Positions 32,371 through 45,968 of a stretch of DNA of 64,000 bases are shown piece by piece. The notes under the pieces are model-generated. The model saw only the letters and a program-made list of their open reading frames with translations, did not search any database and had not been told where the DNA came from. This DNA is from Phoebastria nigripes. Lineage: Eukaryota; Chordata; Aves; Procellariiformes; Diomedeidae. The stretch's first letter is position 1, and each line of letters begins with the position of its first letter. The stretch is from contig JAYKAV010003127.1 of assembly GCA_035582835.1 (NCBI GenBank), positions 308,882-372,881 of the forward strand, written 5' to 3'. The translations under genes and the position numbers were made by a program.

Positions 32371-34705
32371 CTGAAAGGGAAAACAATTAATGAAAATACA
32401 TCCAAGTTAAAAAAAGACGTTCTGGATAAAACAAAAATGCTCTTTAAGTCATTTTGGGATATTGTGGAAATATCACTGACAATATTCCAATCCCATCTAT
32501 CAGGAGCAGTTTAAGTATAAATTAAGAAATCTGATCCTAGTGTACAGGAATTTCACCCTGAACTGTCCAATGATCATTCTCATTTCTGCACAACTTGCAT
32601 ATGACAGCCTTGCTGTGGTATCAATTACAATTAAAAATTTTATTAAAAAGATATCACAGGAACTATTAAACTGAATCACTCTCTGTTTACTGATTGCTAA
32701 GGGAATTAGTCTCAGTCCTCTGAGAGGCACAAATTATCCACTTTGGAATTTATCAAAGACATGATAATGATAGCATGATAAAGCAATGGTAAATACTTTT
32801 TCCCCAAGCAGCAGCAGACTGGAAATCTGCCATGGTGAAAATCACCATGAATATCTCTATAATTTGTACATGGCATTTTCAAATAATGAATAGGAAATCT
32901 CTTAAATTCTTACAAAACTCGTACATTTGAATTTACAACATGCATGTAAATTTACGGAGAAAACACAACCAGAAACTTCACAGTTTAGTTCTGGATTGGT
33001 TTACTAATAGATACAAAATTGCAATTTAAAATACATAAATTACTTTTTCATAGCATTTTAAAAGAAATATGTTTGTAATAAGATCTGTGACTAGAACTCT
33101 CCATACACAGAAGTTGTTTTAATTGCACTTCAAGAAAAATGTTATCCTTAACACATTTTCGAAAGAGAATAGCTCACTGCATTCATGCTAAGTAATCTAT
33201 ATGGCTTACAGTTCCCACGCAAAGACTTCAAACTTCATCTTCAGTAATTAGAATGTAAACAACTTATCTTACAACAGATGTACTCTACAAATTTACCCAG
33301 CAGCTAATCCAAGCGCATGACAGAGTTTGTTTCCCATGCACTGCCTACAAGTACTTGAGTGTTGCAACAAGACAATGCTTCATTGGTCAGATCTTCAGGT
33401 AAAACAAATGGGACTTCCATCACCCATCGGCACAATCAATGTGCTGGCCCCGTATCGATACAACTCTGGTGACTACCTCTGTACTGCAATACACACATTA
33501 ACACACCTCCTGCTGAAAACTCCGCGAAGCTTATCACTCATCAGTACGTTGAAAAAGTGACTGCCTATTGCGATGTTACACTTGCATTAAATCCCACCCC
33601 TGCACACCATTTAATAAATGACCAGCCAGTCATGTATTGCAGAAAAGGCTTCTGTTCATTAGTATCTGTTAGATTGCCCATTTTCAGTGTCATTAGTCAC
33701 CAGTATCATCTACGGTTTATGTTGAAGCAGTATTTCTTCCAAAAACAAGGGGGAAAAAAAAGACCAACAAATATTTATTTTCCCACTTAAAATGCTGGTG
33801 AAGTGCAGGTTTCTGGCAAATATCCGTAGATTTCACTGCGTATTGCCTCTCTGGAATATTTTAATTGAAACAAAATCAGATCCCATCCAGCTAGAAAAAT
33901 AAAATACTAATGTTCCATTTTAGAAAAACAAAAAAAGGGCATCCAAATGATTTAACACTTTCCCAGTTAAGATTTCAAACTACCTCCAATATGAAGAAAT
34001 TGCACGAATGCATTCCAAAGAATGGTTCCAATTTACTAAAGGAGCTCTAATCCCTTTGTAAAAGGCATTCAAGCTTATCCTTACTCAAGTATTAAAACAA
34101 ATAAGACAATTCTTGCCTGTTCAGATTAAATCAATATGAAATTAATCTACTATTTTCTTACAAAGGCGTTCTCTAAGAAAAATATCTCCACCTCATTCAA
34201 CATACATTACTCTCTTACTCAACCATATATACTAGTCAGCTATGTACGCACCATATATATATTTTCCCTGATATTTTCCCTCACTGTTTATCAGACAACA
34301 AATATACATTGTAGCCTGAAGTTTTCCCTGGGGACTGTAAGTCTGAATGGTTTTGCCTGTCTTTTTCATGGTAACAGCCCATCATTCCTCATTGCCTTAC
34401 AAACACTTTCAACCTACCTGTATGGCTTCTAGTTTTATGACTAGGAACTAGTCAAGTTTTATAACTTGCTAACCAAGGTCAGTTCTACATCTGTATGTAG
34501 AGATATAGTTCCTAAGATTATTTTCAATGACTCTTCCTTTTTATTAGTTTGCAAATGATGGAAGGAATTACTACTCAAAAATCTTATCCTAAACTTGCCT
34601 TGAATACCTGAAATGCATTCACTTCTACTTAAAATTTTGACTTGGGAAAAATTAGCAGTCCCTGAACTTTCAAACATGCAGCATTAAAGCTGAATTTCCA
34701 GAAAG

Positions 34706-34730
34706 AAAAAAAAAAAAAAAAAAAAAAAAA
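34706..34730. repeat. Poly-A run (25 A)
   Basis: Uninterrupted run of 25 A in LARS2 intron 3. It could be the tail of an old minus- or plus-strand retroposon, but no body is recognisable beside it. Confidence 0.9.
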
Positions 34731-37222
34731 TCAATAGAATAACTTCAAAATTATGCATACTAATATTTTTTGTTTCTAAAGCATTCTTTCTTTTTATGTA
34801 CTGAAGAATTCCAGTAATTCCCTGAATACAGGGAAAAACATTTTTCTTGGGTATATCAAATTTTATGTATGGTAAGACATAACCATGTCATAGCCTATAA
34901 CCATCACAATAAAGAAATCTTTAACAGATTGGACAACTGTGACAATGGCCAGAGAAGACATCTAGAGGCTGATAAATTAATTGCGAGGAGAAAATCAATT
35001 ATAAAGACTTTAATTCTAAGTTATGGAGAAATTAGCATGGCTAATAAAGAAAAGGTTTTTTAAGGTAAATCTAAGTTCCAGCAAGTTAATGTCCATCACT
35101 AACACAATACCTCTTACTCTGACATACTCAGAAAATCATTTGAGAGATCTTTAATGTCTCTTAATCGTACATGAAGGTTAAATTCTTTGGCTGCCCACCT
35201 TTAGTCAGAAATAGGTGTTCAAAGTGGTTAACACAACAGAAGATATACTTATTTATAGAAATTCAGCATGTTCTACAGGCACTCTAATACCCTTCAAAGT
35301 CATTTTTACATGAAATGTAAAAATAAGCTGAAATGCAAGATTTAAAAACTTTAAAAGACTTTCAAAACTTTTCTGGAAAAAATAGGCGACCATGGAAATA
35401 AAAACTTGCTTTCATAGTGGCTCTTGTATTTCATTGCAATTATATTATCTTTTTATTTTCTCCAAAGGTTTCTGTTAAAGGTGCTTACTTCCCTTGTATT
35501 CAAATGCTAACACCTACAGCATCCTACTGGATGTAGACAATTATTTTCACTTTATTTTGGCTAATAGAAGCAGCAGCATGTTTTCATCTCTCTGAACAGA
35601 AATTTAGTGGATATCTCCAGTTATTTATGAGAGATGAGCTATGTNCTGAAATAACATCTCCAGTGGTCTTAATATCAAGCAAGAATCAAAAGTCTCTTCA
35701 AAAGCCCAGTTGGCTCAATTTTTTTAATGAGATCTAAGTTCTGGTCATTCAGAGGAGTTAGGAAAGATTAGTATTACAACAGACATTGGGGTTTTTTTCT
35801 CATTTAAAATCTAAGGTAGTTACTTCTTTTTCCTGTAATTTTAAAAGCATGAGAATGCATTTCTATAAAGCAACAGCACATATTCAGTGCACGGTATGTT
35901 CATCATTGGCATAAAATACATAGTATTTGGAAAGGCAGCACACTGAATAATTCAGTGACAGTACCTTTAAGAGTCTCATGGATGGTGATAAATCCAGGAA
36001 ACACTACACCTCTGCAACACTTGTAGCAAAGAAATTGCTCTTAGTACCACAACCAGCAATATTTATTTCTCCATTTCATCTTCTTTGTACTCTTTCNAGG
36101 GTCTGATTCCTATATTCTTAAACTGCTCCTTCTCTCTTGCACATTAGAGAGAATTCCTTTCCGAGTCTCATCCTAGATTCTTGCCTACAGCTATTTCCTT
36201 CCTTTTGTTCCCTACCCTAAAATTGGGTATTCTCTTTCCATATTCCTCCTTCCTACTGTTTCCCAGATTCTTAACATTTTCCCCTTATCAAATGTCATCT
36301 TCCCCCTTAATATGGTTGTCACTCAGGCCACAATTCTCCCACACCTTCGCCACATTCTTCAAATTTTACCCACCAGTCTTTACTGCAGAACACCAATTAG
36401 GATCCCACCTGTAGACAGAAGGGACTAGGCTCTCAGCTACACCTTCTACCTACTGGAGAAAGAGAAGGGAGCGAGGGAGAAATGNTGGCAGGCATGGGGC
36501 GGACTGGGAAACAAAGGAACGCGGAAAGGAAAGTATGATTTCTCCTTGCAAATGTGGCAAGTAGTTAGTCTTAGCCTACTTCGTAGACTTGCACCCTCAG
36601 AAGACAGTGTTTCATATATATGAGCAAGGCTGAAATATGCCAAGCCAAGGGGTCAGCCACTACAGAACAGAAACTTCTACAGTTACACCCAGGTGATGTG
36701 ACGTGTGACGGGACCCTGTTCATCTGACTTACAGCAGTCATGAAAACGGGTTTCCCTCCAAGCTGGCACAGAGGAGCAGGATGTCCCCTCCAAGCCTGAC
36801 AAACCTTTTGTCAGGAGCAGAAGAGGTGAAAGGAGTTGATTTGTGTGGTGTCTGTTTTCTCTTGCCAGCTACACTTTTTTCTCCCCTATGGTCCCACCTA
36901 GATGATCTTCAGTCTCCTCTCATAGAAATGGTGTGGCCCACACATCTCATCAACACTGTGCCGTACATCAATAGATTCAGGTAGCCGATACAGCATCAGC
37001 TGTATCATTTGAGATAGCTTCTAACAATTTGTTATCAACTGTGAGTTCTGAACACCACCTGTTTTAAAAAAGTCTCAAATTTCAATATTCAAAGCTCCAC
37101 AGGTCATTATCTATGCATCTGTAGCATATATTCCAACTGAGCCTTCACCTTCATGGATTTTGGAAAATACTAATTTCCTGACCAATTGTGATGTTAAAAC
37201 ATAAAAAAACCACCCAGTCCTA

Positions 37223-37369
<147 letters not shown>

Positions 37370-39188
37370 CTAGAAAGAGATTTTTAGAAAGTTATAACTA
37401 CGTGAGTTAGCATTTCATTTGAATAAATACACGCACACATTATAAACTACACAGTACCATGAAAAGACACAAGGTTCTGCTGGAACTGATCCAGGTGAGC
37501 ACTGACAAAGTTCCTAGAATCAAATTATTTGGGGCTGTAAACGGAGATGTTTTACCAGACTTTGCTGCCATCTTATCAATTTATATTGGTATTTATACGA
37601 CACTTGAAAATTGTTTTTAATCAACTTTTACTCAACAAAAGATATATTAACATAACTGCAGCTTAACAAATCACCATTCCCTGCCATAGCATCTGTCACT
37701 GATTATCTATGCACTCCTAATCTGTCCCACCAAAAAATGAAAACATGACAGATTAAGTTAAGTGTTTTACTTTGTATTTACATCAAACAGGGAGCTCATT
37801 CAGGGCCAGTTGCTTTTTGTCAGCTGAACTACAGTAACTCACTAAGTGACTAACTCAATCATTTGCAATTTCATGAACATCCACTGAAGTGAAACTGTTC
37901 AGTTCCACTACGTACGCTCAGATCCAAAGACATCTTACAAGCAGTATCTTGCATAGTGAAAAGAAAGTAAAAATTTNTTTCGGTTAGGTTTGAGTAAATT
38001 GACAAAAGTTACAAAGAAATCAAACATTACGTCTCTCACATAAATTCTTCCTAATACATATTGATTACCATTGAATTATCATTGATACATGCTTGACAAG
38101 TTCCTACATTATTTTTCTTATGTTAATAATGCAAAAAAAAAAAAAATTATGGGCAGCTTTTACTATACTGAACCAAACTCTATTAATATTTATCAAATAT
38201 TACTTCTTTATTGCTTTTGTCCAATAGCAAAATTAGAAACAATCTGAATACTTCATTGCAGCACTATACACTATCTGCCTCTTAATAAGAGATGTTATTA
38301 AATTTACTTCAACTGTAAGGATAAAACAAAAATATCATTAAAAATACAATTTAGAACTTAGCATATATATGATACCTATGTATACATGTATTGTCAGATA
38401 TCAAAGACACAAGCCTAAATTAATGCTTTCCCTGCTACATGTATGCATACACACCATTTTCACCTCAGTCGTCTTCCTCAGAAAAACCAAGCCCCTTTTC
38501 TCCCTTTGACACTTTGATAGAATCAATTTTTTGTTGGAGAGGGGGCACATTTTAGGAAAGAACAAACAAACATGAAGGGGAACAAAAATGTTTTTATACC
38601 TATGTGACTGAGCATAATTGTGAAGGCAAAAAGAGTCAGAGACCGAGATTACAACTGTTTTCAAGATCTTTTATTGCATGGGAAAACTTTTTTTTTCTGC
38701 AAGTCACTCATTATTTCTAAGACACTGTAAACCAGAAAATATTCTTAAAAAATCATCTTCCCTTAACAGAGATTTTAATGAGTCACAATGTGTAGTGTAA
38801 TAGATTTGTCATAACCATTGGGAACAAGATCTTTAGAAAATTGTTTACAAAAGTTACGAACGTAGAAGATGTTTCTTTTAATACTTTAAATAATTAATTC
38901 CTAAATGTGGTATAATATACAAAGAAAGAATTGATTACTTAAACACTTCCTAAATTTACAAGCTCATACTTTGCTGATTGTGTTTTTCCTCAAGATTTTA
39001 TTATTATTTTTCCACCTATTTCATCAACTGTTTTTAACAATCTACTATCATATAAAAGTATTTTCCCCTGAAATGTAATATACATCTCATCATTATAAGC
39101 CAACTGTACTAAGTAATTTTCAATTAATTTCATTCTGAGAAAACAAAAATATCAAACATGTAATTTCCAAATTTCTCATAATGCTTAC
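37370..39188. other. LARS2 intron 2, nothing recognised
   Basis: A 1.8-kb AT-rich intron. No repeat or RNA gene was recognised. Confidence 0.65.
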
Positions 39189-39439
39189 ATCAGTTTCTGA
39201 AATTTTGCAGAACTGATCCTTTATTCTTGGGAGCCACCAATTTTCCACTCTTTTTCTTGTCTCCAACCCATAGCTTTTTTCCCATCTCCCCGTCTCACTG
39301 TAAATAGTTCTGACACAAGCAGGAACCAGTCTTCTCTGCCATTTAATTAATCCCAGGAAGCCATTTAGTTGTCTCTTCAAACATGAGGAACAAGTGCCAA
39401 CTCTCTGACAAACCAACTGCATTCTTAATATTATGATAT
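39189..39439 (-). CDS. LARS2: LARS2 exon 2: start codon and mitochondrial presequence
   Basis: The acceptor TTTTTCAG ends at 39440 and the donor GTAAGC begins at 39188. The first 17 nt are 5' UTR and the CDS starts at ATG 39422 (A at -3, a fair Kozak context); 78 codons follow, ending on a complete codon (GAT, Asp). The first 42 residues contain no Asp or Glu but seven Arg/Lys, typical of a matrix-targeting presequence. The segments LKRQLNG, IKW.RR, TIYSETG.W and KISE match the N-terminus of vertebrate LARS2 as I recall it. The upstream in-frame codons of this exon (IIILR) are not used, because exon 1 carries an in-frame TGA. Confidence 0.95.
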
Positions 39440-42106
39440 CTGAAAAAGACAAAAATACGTATTTCAGTCTACAATATGTAACAGCAATTCAGTGGTTATG
39501 ATGATTATACAGAAATTTGGTAGCTATGAAACATATTTTAGCTTGATTTAGATTACTTGGCTGTTTTCCAAGGTACCTGCATTTTATTCTCATGTGTCTG
39601 AATTATGAAAGCATTTATTTTTTAGCCAAGAGAACTAACTGTGGCCCTTGCACAGAACAAAACTGTTCTGTTANATTTCTTCTCTAGTAAGATACAATTC
39701 TTGCATTCAATCTCCCATAAAAGCAGGATTAGTCAACTGAAGGTTCAAGAAACTCAGCTGACTGAACAGGAGAAGATGGCTAACAGGTTGTTAGTAACAA
39801 TTTAGGATGAAAATAGGGAGAAGAGGAAGTTGGATGAAATTATCCTGTAAAACTACTGAATTTGTCATCACTGAAAAGAGATGGGGGAGGATGACTATAA
39901 TTAGTGGATTTCAACTAGTTATTCTAAACTGAGTATTTTGCTAAGGGCTTCCTCATCAGTATAGTTTTCTGCAAGAACTACATGAGAAACTTAGACTGCT
40001 CAAACAAGATATAATTTAACAAGTCAAGCAAGTAAAGCAATCCAGTTCTCTTTCAACTAAAAATCCAGTTAAAAGAACTCCTCATATGCTTTAGAGTGAG
40101 TCTTCTAAAATAAAACTACTCAGATGTGAGAAAGATCAAATAGTCTGCAAGTTCGGGATCGGTCTCAATAGGATATTTACCAATTTTACTTCCTACAGTA
40201 CGAAATATGGCATTAGAAAAACCCTACGCTGAGAAGATTTCTTCCCCATCTTCACCCCCAATTCCTTTTTTAAAAATCTTGCTTGTTTATTTATATCAAT
40301 ATTTCCTATCCTCTATGGTTGGGGTTTTTTTCAAATTCTGGCCTATACACTTGACTGTTGTACCAAGCTAGCTATTTCAGTCAGTTCATAATTTTTCTTG
40401 CAGAGTTACATCAGTAAAATCCCTGTGTAGAGAAACTCTGTANAAGAAACAGTTTTATTTATTTATTTCCCATATGATAGCAATATTATCAGTAGAAATA
40501 ATTGCTATACCACCTAAATTAGGTCCCCAGTATAGCTAGTGGGAGTTATACTTCCTTAACATTCACCATGTATGCATACACAAGCCCTCATTGCCTGTAT
40601 CATTACATTTCTAAAGAATTGCACCTTTTCTCTGTTACTTATCAAACAGGCTCTGTCAAACATTTTTCATTTACATAAGTCATGCCAGTGCCTTGAATTT
40701 TTTGTTGCTAATCTCTAAAATCTCTCATATTTGTAATAATAACAAATCCAGGACTGAACTCAGGATTCCCAGTGCAAGTGCACACGAGCTATTCAGGAGA
40801 CACAATTTCTCCCCCTCCATAACCTTACACTTCTTCACTCAGCTCAAAATTAGCAAGAACATTTCAGTACTTCACTGTTTCGCTTATTTTTATGAATTAT
40901 TTCCTTATTACTTATTTCTATTATTTCAATTTATTTTACAAGAGAAAGGAGCACTTCCCTTTCTTATGGTAGGCCACTTTCAGCATTGCTGATTTACAAT
41001 ATATATATATATTTTAAAACATGAATGTTACATACACGTGAATCTTTNGCTGAAGACAGAAAGGAAAGACACTAGCTAGACCCTGCGCCTATGCACAGCT
41101 CAAGAGAAGCCCACCTGCCAATGTCACACCTGCCAGGGCACATTTGGGTGACCTCAGGCCCTCGCGAGCAGGGGTCAGAGCAGTGGATGCAAGTGGGAAA
41201 GGGGCCACAGCCTGTGTCACACAGTCTTAGAGCAAAGCTCATTTAAACACATGGACTTCCAGGATGAGAAAGAGATCTGCGGTCTCTTTCCTGCTCCCAG
41301 ACCCCCTCACACACAAGATGCGATGATCAGCAAGTCACACGTTGGGCCAAGCAAGGACATGGTGCACATGCAAGAGATGNGGCGCTAAGTGGTTTTGCCT
41401 TTCCAGGCTTGTGTGTACGTGACTAGGACAAGAAGGGTGCCTCTCTTCACACCAGTTATGGGCATCCCAGCCCAGTGCTGTGTGGGTCTTCAAAGGAGCA
41501 CATTACAAGCCAAAACTGTCCAACTCTACAAGGTGTGCCAAGAAGGAAGGAAGGAGCTGGACTGATGGAGGAACAAAGGTTGAGACCCTGCTTTGGAAAG
41601 ACGTAATAAGCACGCAGGAAAGGAAACCTTTACTAAATTAAGGTACTGCAAATTGCTTGGTAAGGGCCAAGCGAGGCAGGCAGTCAAATTCCTTTCTTCT
41701 CCCTGCTACTCAGAGTGAATTAAAAAAAGAAAACAAAAATCTCCCTACATTTTTTCCCCCTGCAGTTTATTAGCAAAAGCCCTGTGGGGGTGGCCCGTTG
41801 CTGGAGAAGACAGCTCCCTCGGTGGGAAAGGGCGAGCGGGAGAGCAATCACGGCGAGGCGGGAGGCTTGAGGAGGGGTGCTGCGGGGCACAGGGCCGCTA
41901 GGAGAGCCGGCTGCGAGGGGCTGCCCCGCCGGCAGCGGCACAGCGGGGGCAGCGAGGCTACCAGAGCGGACGAGGGGAAGGGCGGAGGGGCGCACGGCTG
42001 CAGGCACCGGAAGCAAAGGCCGCCTGGAGGCGAGCGTGAGAGAAGCAGAGACAGGCGGCAGTTAGAGCCGTTGAGGCTGATAGGAGAAGAGCCGGGAGAC
42101 CGTTAC
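39440..42106. other. LARS2 intron 1
   Basis: A 2.7-kb first intron, AT-rich on the exon 2 side and rising in GC from about 41050 into the CpG island. No exon or repeat was identified; a short TA run lies at 41000-41012. Confidence 0.65.
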
Positions 42107-42185
42107 CTGCGCGCGGGAGCCCACTGCTGCGCCTCACACGCCCTCAACTTCCCTTCCTCGCCCTGGGCGCTGCCATCTTGGTCTC
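42107..42185 (-). other. LARS2: LARS2 exon 1 (5' UTR)
   Basis: Non-coding first exon inferred from a consensus donor (GCGCGCAG, then GTAACG) whose GT lies at 42105-42106, inside the CpG island. The transcription start is not visible; I place it near the YY1-type motif (AAGATGGC on the minus strand, about 42172-42179). The exon contains an ATG at 42176 that opens a 10-codon upstream ORF ending at TGA 42144-42146. That ORF is in the same frame as the main CDS once spliced to exon 2. The high-coordinate end is approximate. Confidence 0.7.
42144..42176 (-). other. Upstream ORF in LARS2 5' UTR (10 codons)
   Basis: ATG at 42176 within the YY1-like AAGATGGC, reading MAAPRARKGS then TGA. It is in frame with the main LARS2 start after splicing, so the TGA blocks any N-terminal extension. 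It is used only if transcription starts upstream of 42176, which the sequence does not show. Confidence 0.45.
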
Positions 42186-42208
42186 ATTTTTGGCGCGGGC
42201 GGCCGTAC

Positions 42209-42248
42209 GGCGCATGCGCCGCCTCCGCACGGCCTCCCGCGCATGCGC
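42209..42248. promoter_or_regulatory. Tandem NRF-1 binding sites
   Basis: The 12-bp perfect palindrome GGCGCATGCGCC lies at 42209-42220, and a second GCGCATGCGC at 42239-42248, with starts 29 bp apart. They sit about 30-70 bp upstream of the likely LARS2 start. Both match the NRF-1 consensus exactly. Binding itself is inferred. Confidence 0.85.
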
Positions 42249-42391
42249 CGCGGGGCGCCGTCGGGCGCCGTCCCTGACAGGGGCGGGGGCTGTGGGGAGG
42301 GGGTCGCTTCTCGCCGCGGGGGAGTGAGCCGCGCCGAAGAAGCGGGGGCTTCGGCGTCTGGCTTGCCAGGACCAAAGGGTCTGAAAGTCGA

Positions 42392-42484
42392 AAAACCTGC
42401 CGGAAATCTCCTCTGTTTCTAAGCCCTGAGCCTCACAGTAGGCAGAATGGGAGGGAAGCGTGGCTCTCCGAACCGGCAGGTTTT
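42392..42484. repeat. 12-bp inverted repeat upstream of LARS2 promoter
   Basis: AAAACCTGCCGG (42392-42403) and CCGGCAGGTTTT (42473-42484) are exact reverse complements separated by 69 bp. Each arm overlaps an ETS-like CCGGAA or TTCCGG element. It lies at the outer edge of the CpG island. Confidence 0.85.
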
Positions 42485-42485
42485 C

Positions 42486-45400
42486 CGGAGGCCAGCCGGG
42501 TGGGATGCCTGCTTAGGCGGGATCCCCTGGGAGCCTGCATTGAAAACTTGCCCAGCAAAATCTAGGGCAAAAGTTGAATTTCGACAGTGATGGGCAGTTA
42601 CTAACCCGANAGAGGGAGGTAGCAACCGTTTTAATTAATGGCTCGTACACAGTTACGCATTTTAGAAGACGGAACAGCACCCCACCTCAGACAGAGTACG
42701 CACGCTGCATGTAGACGTTACAAGGGNTTACCAAGATGGCAGTCTTTGCCTTGGGAATGGCAGCCTGGTAGCTCGGAAGTCCTCGGCCCCTCAGTCCTGC
42801 AAACGTTTCAGTAGGTGTTTGACGAGGAGGGCAGAGGGTGAAAGCAGGCTGGTCACCCGAGTAGCACAGAAGAGGACTCCTAAGGGCCTGAAGGATCTTG
42901 TGCCGGGCACCACGAGGCTGAATTTGTCACTGTATCTTTGTATTGCTTCAGATATTTAACATGCAAACCTAGGGAATCAACAGTAAATAAAAAGATTTAA
43001 GTTAACTGGGATTGAATCTATGTCTAAGTTGCAGAGTGTTTGATTAATTTTGCTCACCTCCACAGCATGTACAGATAGTCTGTAAAGTGACCATACAGTT
43101 TAGGCCTAGATCTCAGTACCATTTTGTCTTCAATAATTTTACTTCCCTTCTGTCATTTTTTATTTTTTTTTAGAGGCAGGTTCTGAAATAAAGCCAATAG
43201 TTGTTTTGTGATGTCATTTTGACTAATGAGAAGAAAAAGCAGAAGTCAATAAAGACAATCTAGAGCAGCGTAATTAATTCTACCTCTGACTGGAAAACAA
43301 CATTTTACCCAGTTGTCAACACTGTAGAGTTCAGAGTTGTTTTTAATTACTGCAAGTAGCTTGTAGCCTCCAAGGAACAAGAAGTACTTTTTTTTTTCTC
43401 CCTGTGGATTGTGCCCTTTTGCTGCTGGCAACTGTTGATTCTTTTCATTTTTAAACCTTTTTCTTCACCGTTGTGTTTCCAGCAGAGTTTAAACCAACAC
43501 ATTCTGTTTATGCAATGCAATGCCTACAGTAAGGTGAACCTTTTTGTACTCTAGAGATANGGGCTTCTTACATGACTAAAAATAAGTATTTACTGAGTAT
43601 AAGTTTTCTGCTTGGTTGTGTGTACCTATCAAGTATGCTTAAATTATAACCTTTTCACTGCAAAAACTGAGAGCAGCTCTGATGCTTACCCTGCTTATAA
43701 ACCAGTAGAGTTTCACCAGGACTGTGCATAATTTTGCTTTGCTTTCCTGTTGATCTCCCTTTCAGCAAGCAATGGTGACTTTGGTCTTCCAGACCTTCCC
43801 ATCCCAAATCTCTCTCTGAATTTGCTGCTGTGTGAGTTCCTGGGCTGGGGGAGGACTGGGCATTTTGCAGTGTGGGGGAACAGCCAGTGCGATCCTTGGC
43901 TGAGACCCTGCCCAAGGATAAACGAGAGCTTGTGACCAGCTGGGATGTGTTTTCACATCGAAGGATGATTTCCCTCGCACCAGCCCTGATACCTGAGCTC
44001 TCCTNATTCATGTGGGGCCATTCGAGGGCTTGTGTCCCTGCTTGCTCCCTGCCCTCCGCAGGGGTTACTGCCTGGTAAAGAGAGACAGATGAGCGAGCAG
44101 TGTATCCAACCCCTGCCTGGCCTATTAAGATGAACCCTTGTTGAATTTAATTTTCATTCGTATGGTGGGCTGTGAGCTACGGCAGCTCACAGCTCTGATT
44201 CGTGATCCCTGTTGGATTCAGCTCAGGCACCTGAGAGGTTCCCACGTCCAAAGAGAAGGGACCTCATATGGAAGAGCTGCCTGTCCTTGTTTGCAAATGA
44301 AAACCTCTTTACTTCGTGTGTGTAGTGCCTTTCACCTTGACTGGGGACAACATGGTAGAGCTCAGAGTGAGTGGAGGTAGCAAAATAACAAGAGAATTAT
44401 TTTATGTTATGTTGTCTTGAAAACATTTTGAAAGTCCAATCACTATCTCAAATTTAGAATTATGATTTTTTAAATACATTTAAATCCCTGGGCTGTTGAA
44501 GTATCTAACATTAAACATACTGACCTATATTTCTCAAGGCCTGCCATCAAGATTATAGCTGATTGAGTAGTCAGACCTTTGTCTTACCTTTCTAATCTGT
44601 TCATTTCACTAAAATATTGCTTTCTCATCCTGACAATCTACTTANGTATTTCATTTGCTTGAAGCTGAGGATAATCTATTTAGATTAATACTAAATTAAT
44701 CACAATCTTAAATGCCTTCAAAGAGTTAGATGGATGCTATACACAAATGCAGACCTGCCATACCTCAGGAGCACTTGGGTTTCGGCCCATGTGGAGCCTC
44801 CAGCACTTCTCTGTTTGCCATATTATGCAACGACCCAAACTGGGCTTGGTTGAAGTCAGATGTAGCTTGTGATACTGCTGAAATGGGTACTGCCAGAGGG
44901 GTTTATAAACGGGTGGAGGCACAGTATTGTGCCAAGTCTTGGTTATAGGTGCCACTTTGCACCCACTATTTCAAAAAAATAAACTGGAGAAAAATTAAAA
45001 ACCAAAGAATATCGTTTTCTATTATTCCTTATTTTCTTCTGGAAGATCTTGCTGGCATGATTTTGATTAGCTGCTAACAAAAACAAGCCAAGCACATTCA
45101 ACACAGGTTTGAATTGTGTGTTACTTCAGGACATGTAGAAGATGACTTCTGTCAAGACACTACTGGGAACTTACTCTGAGAATATATTGAACTCTTAATG
45201 TGTGTCACTTTCCCATTGATTTTATTGAAGCTTATTGTGCTGTCTGGATTCTGATAGTGAGGAAGGCAGCCAATATCAGATGAAGCTAAACAAAGTGCAA
45301 GATTATCTATAAAAAGAAATTAAAACTAGGTGAGAAAAACTGAGACCAACCAGAAGCATACTCGGAAGGAAGAGCNAAGGTATTTTGAGTAGTATGATAA

Positions 45401-45962
45401 TCCATGAAGATCAAAAACCATGCAGATATACACTGNTTTTTGGCATTTTGGCTTGTTTATTGGCTTACTCACGGTAAGAGTAGTAGTGAGTTGCCTATCT
45501 ATTAAGCACTAATTGTCTGGCATCACCATTTTAAAAACACCAAGATCCCATGTCAGCATTAAGTCCCAGAAATGGCAATGAATGATTGTCCCATGGTGTG
45601 AAGAGGACAGCCAAAAGCACACCAAAGCTTTCCTCCAAAACCTAATACTGACTTTTTTCTGTGATCTCATCCAAGCCTGCTAACCTCTCTGAGATACTTT
45701 CCTCATCCAGCAACAGGAGGTCAGATTTTCCTGTCTGCTGTGTTGGGATGGGTGGAAGGTTGGCCAAGTTGTGAAAGGAAGGTAATTCACCTGCTATATG
45801 TATGACAAACAGAAAGTCAGAGAAAATGACCAGGGACAATTATGCTCTTTTTAAATGGGAGGGAGCTTTAGATACCGCTGAAAATTACAGAGAGCTTAGA
45901 GGCTACTATGCTTCTGCTTTGTTCCTTAATTTCTACATTCAAGAGTGTCCAGATGTGCCAGG
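42486..45962. other. Intergenic DNA upstream of LARS2, no recognised gene
   Basis: Moderate-GC flank of the island grading into AT-rich DNA. Short ORFs at 43655-44078 and 44730-44955 overlap on both strands and show no family signature. No divergent gene is recognisable. Confidence 0.6.
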
Positions 45963-45968
45963 GGCTTG

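Larger units (their letters stand above)
41790..42350 (-). promoter_or_regulatory. LARS2: LARS2 CpG-island promoter
   Basis: A sharp island of high GC and dense CpG stands in otherwise AT-rich DNA and spans exon 1. It contains two perfect GCGCATGCGC NRF-1 motifs (42210-42219 and 42239-42248), a YY1-type motif in the presumed start region, and an Sp1-type GC box (GGGGCGGGG, from 42280). There is no TATA box, as expected for a housekeeping gene. NRF-1 is a known activator of nuclear genes for mitochondrial proteins, which fits LARS2. Confidence 0.9.

Noticed and set aside
39120..39452. Start at the first ATG of the 110-codon ORF (position 39452)
   Set aside because: That ATG lies upstream of the TTTTTCAG acceptor, in intron; ATG 39422 is the first in the exon and fits the family N-terminus.
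41798..42277. 159-codon plus-strand ORF over the CpG island
   Set aside because: High GC with few stops makes chance frames common. Composition is Arg/Gly/Ala-rich with no domain, and the LARS2 promoter and exon 1 on the other strand explain the region.
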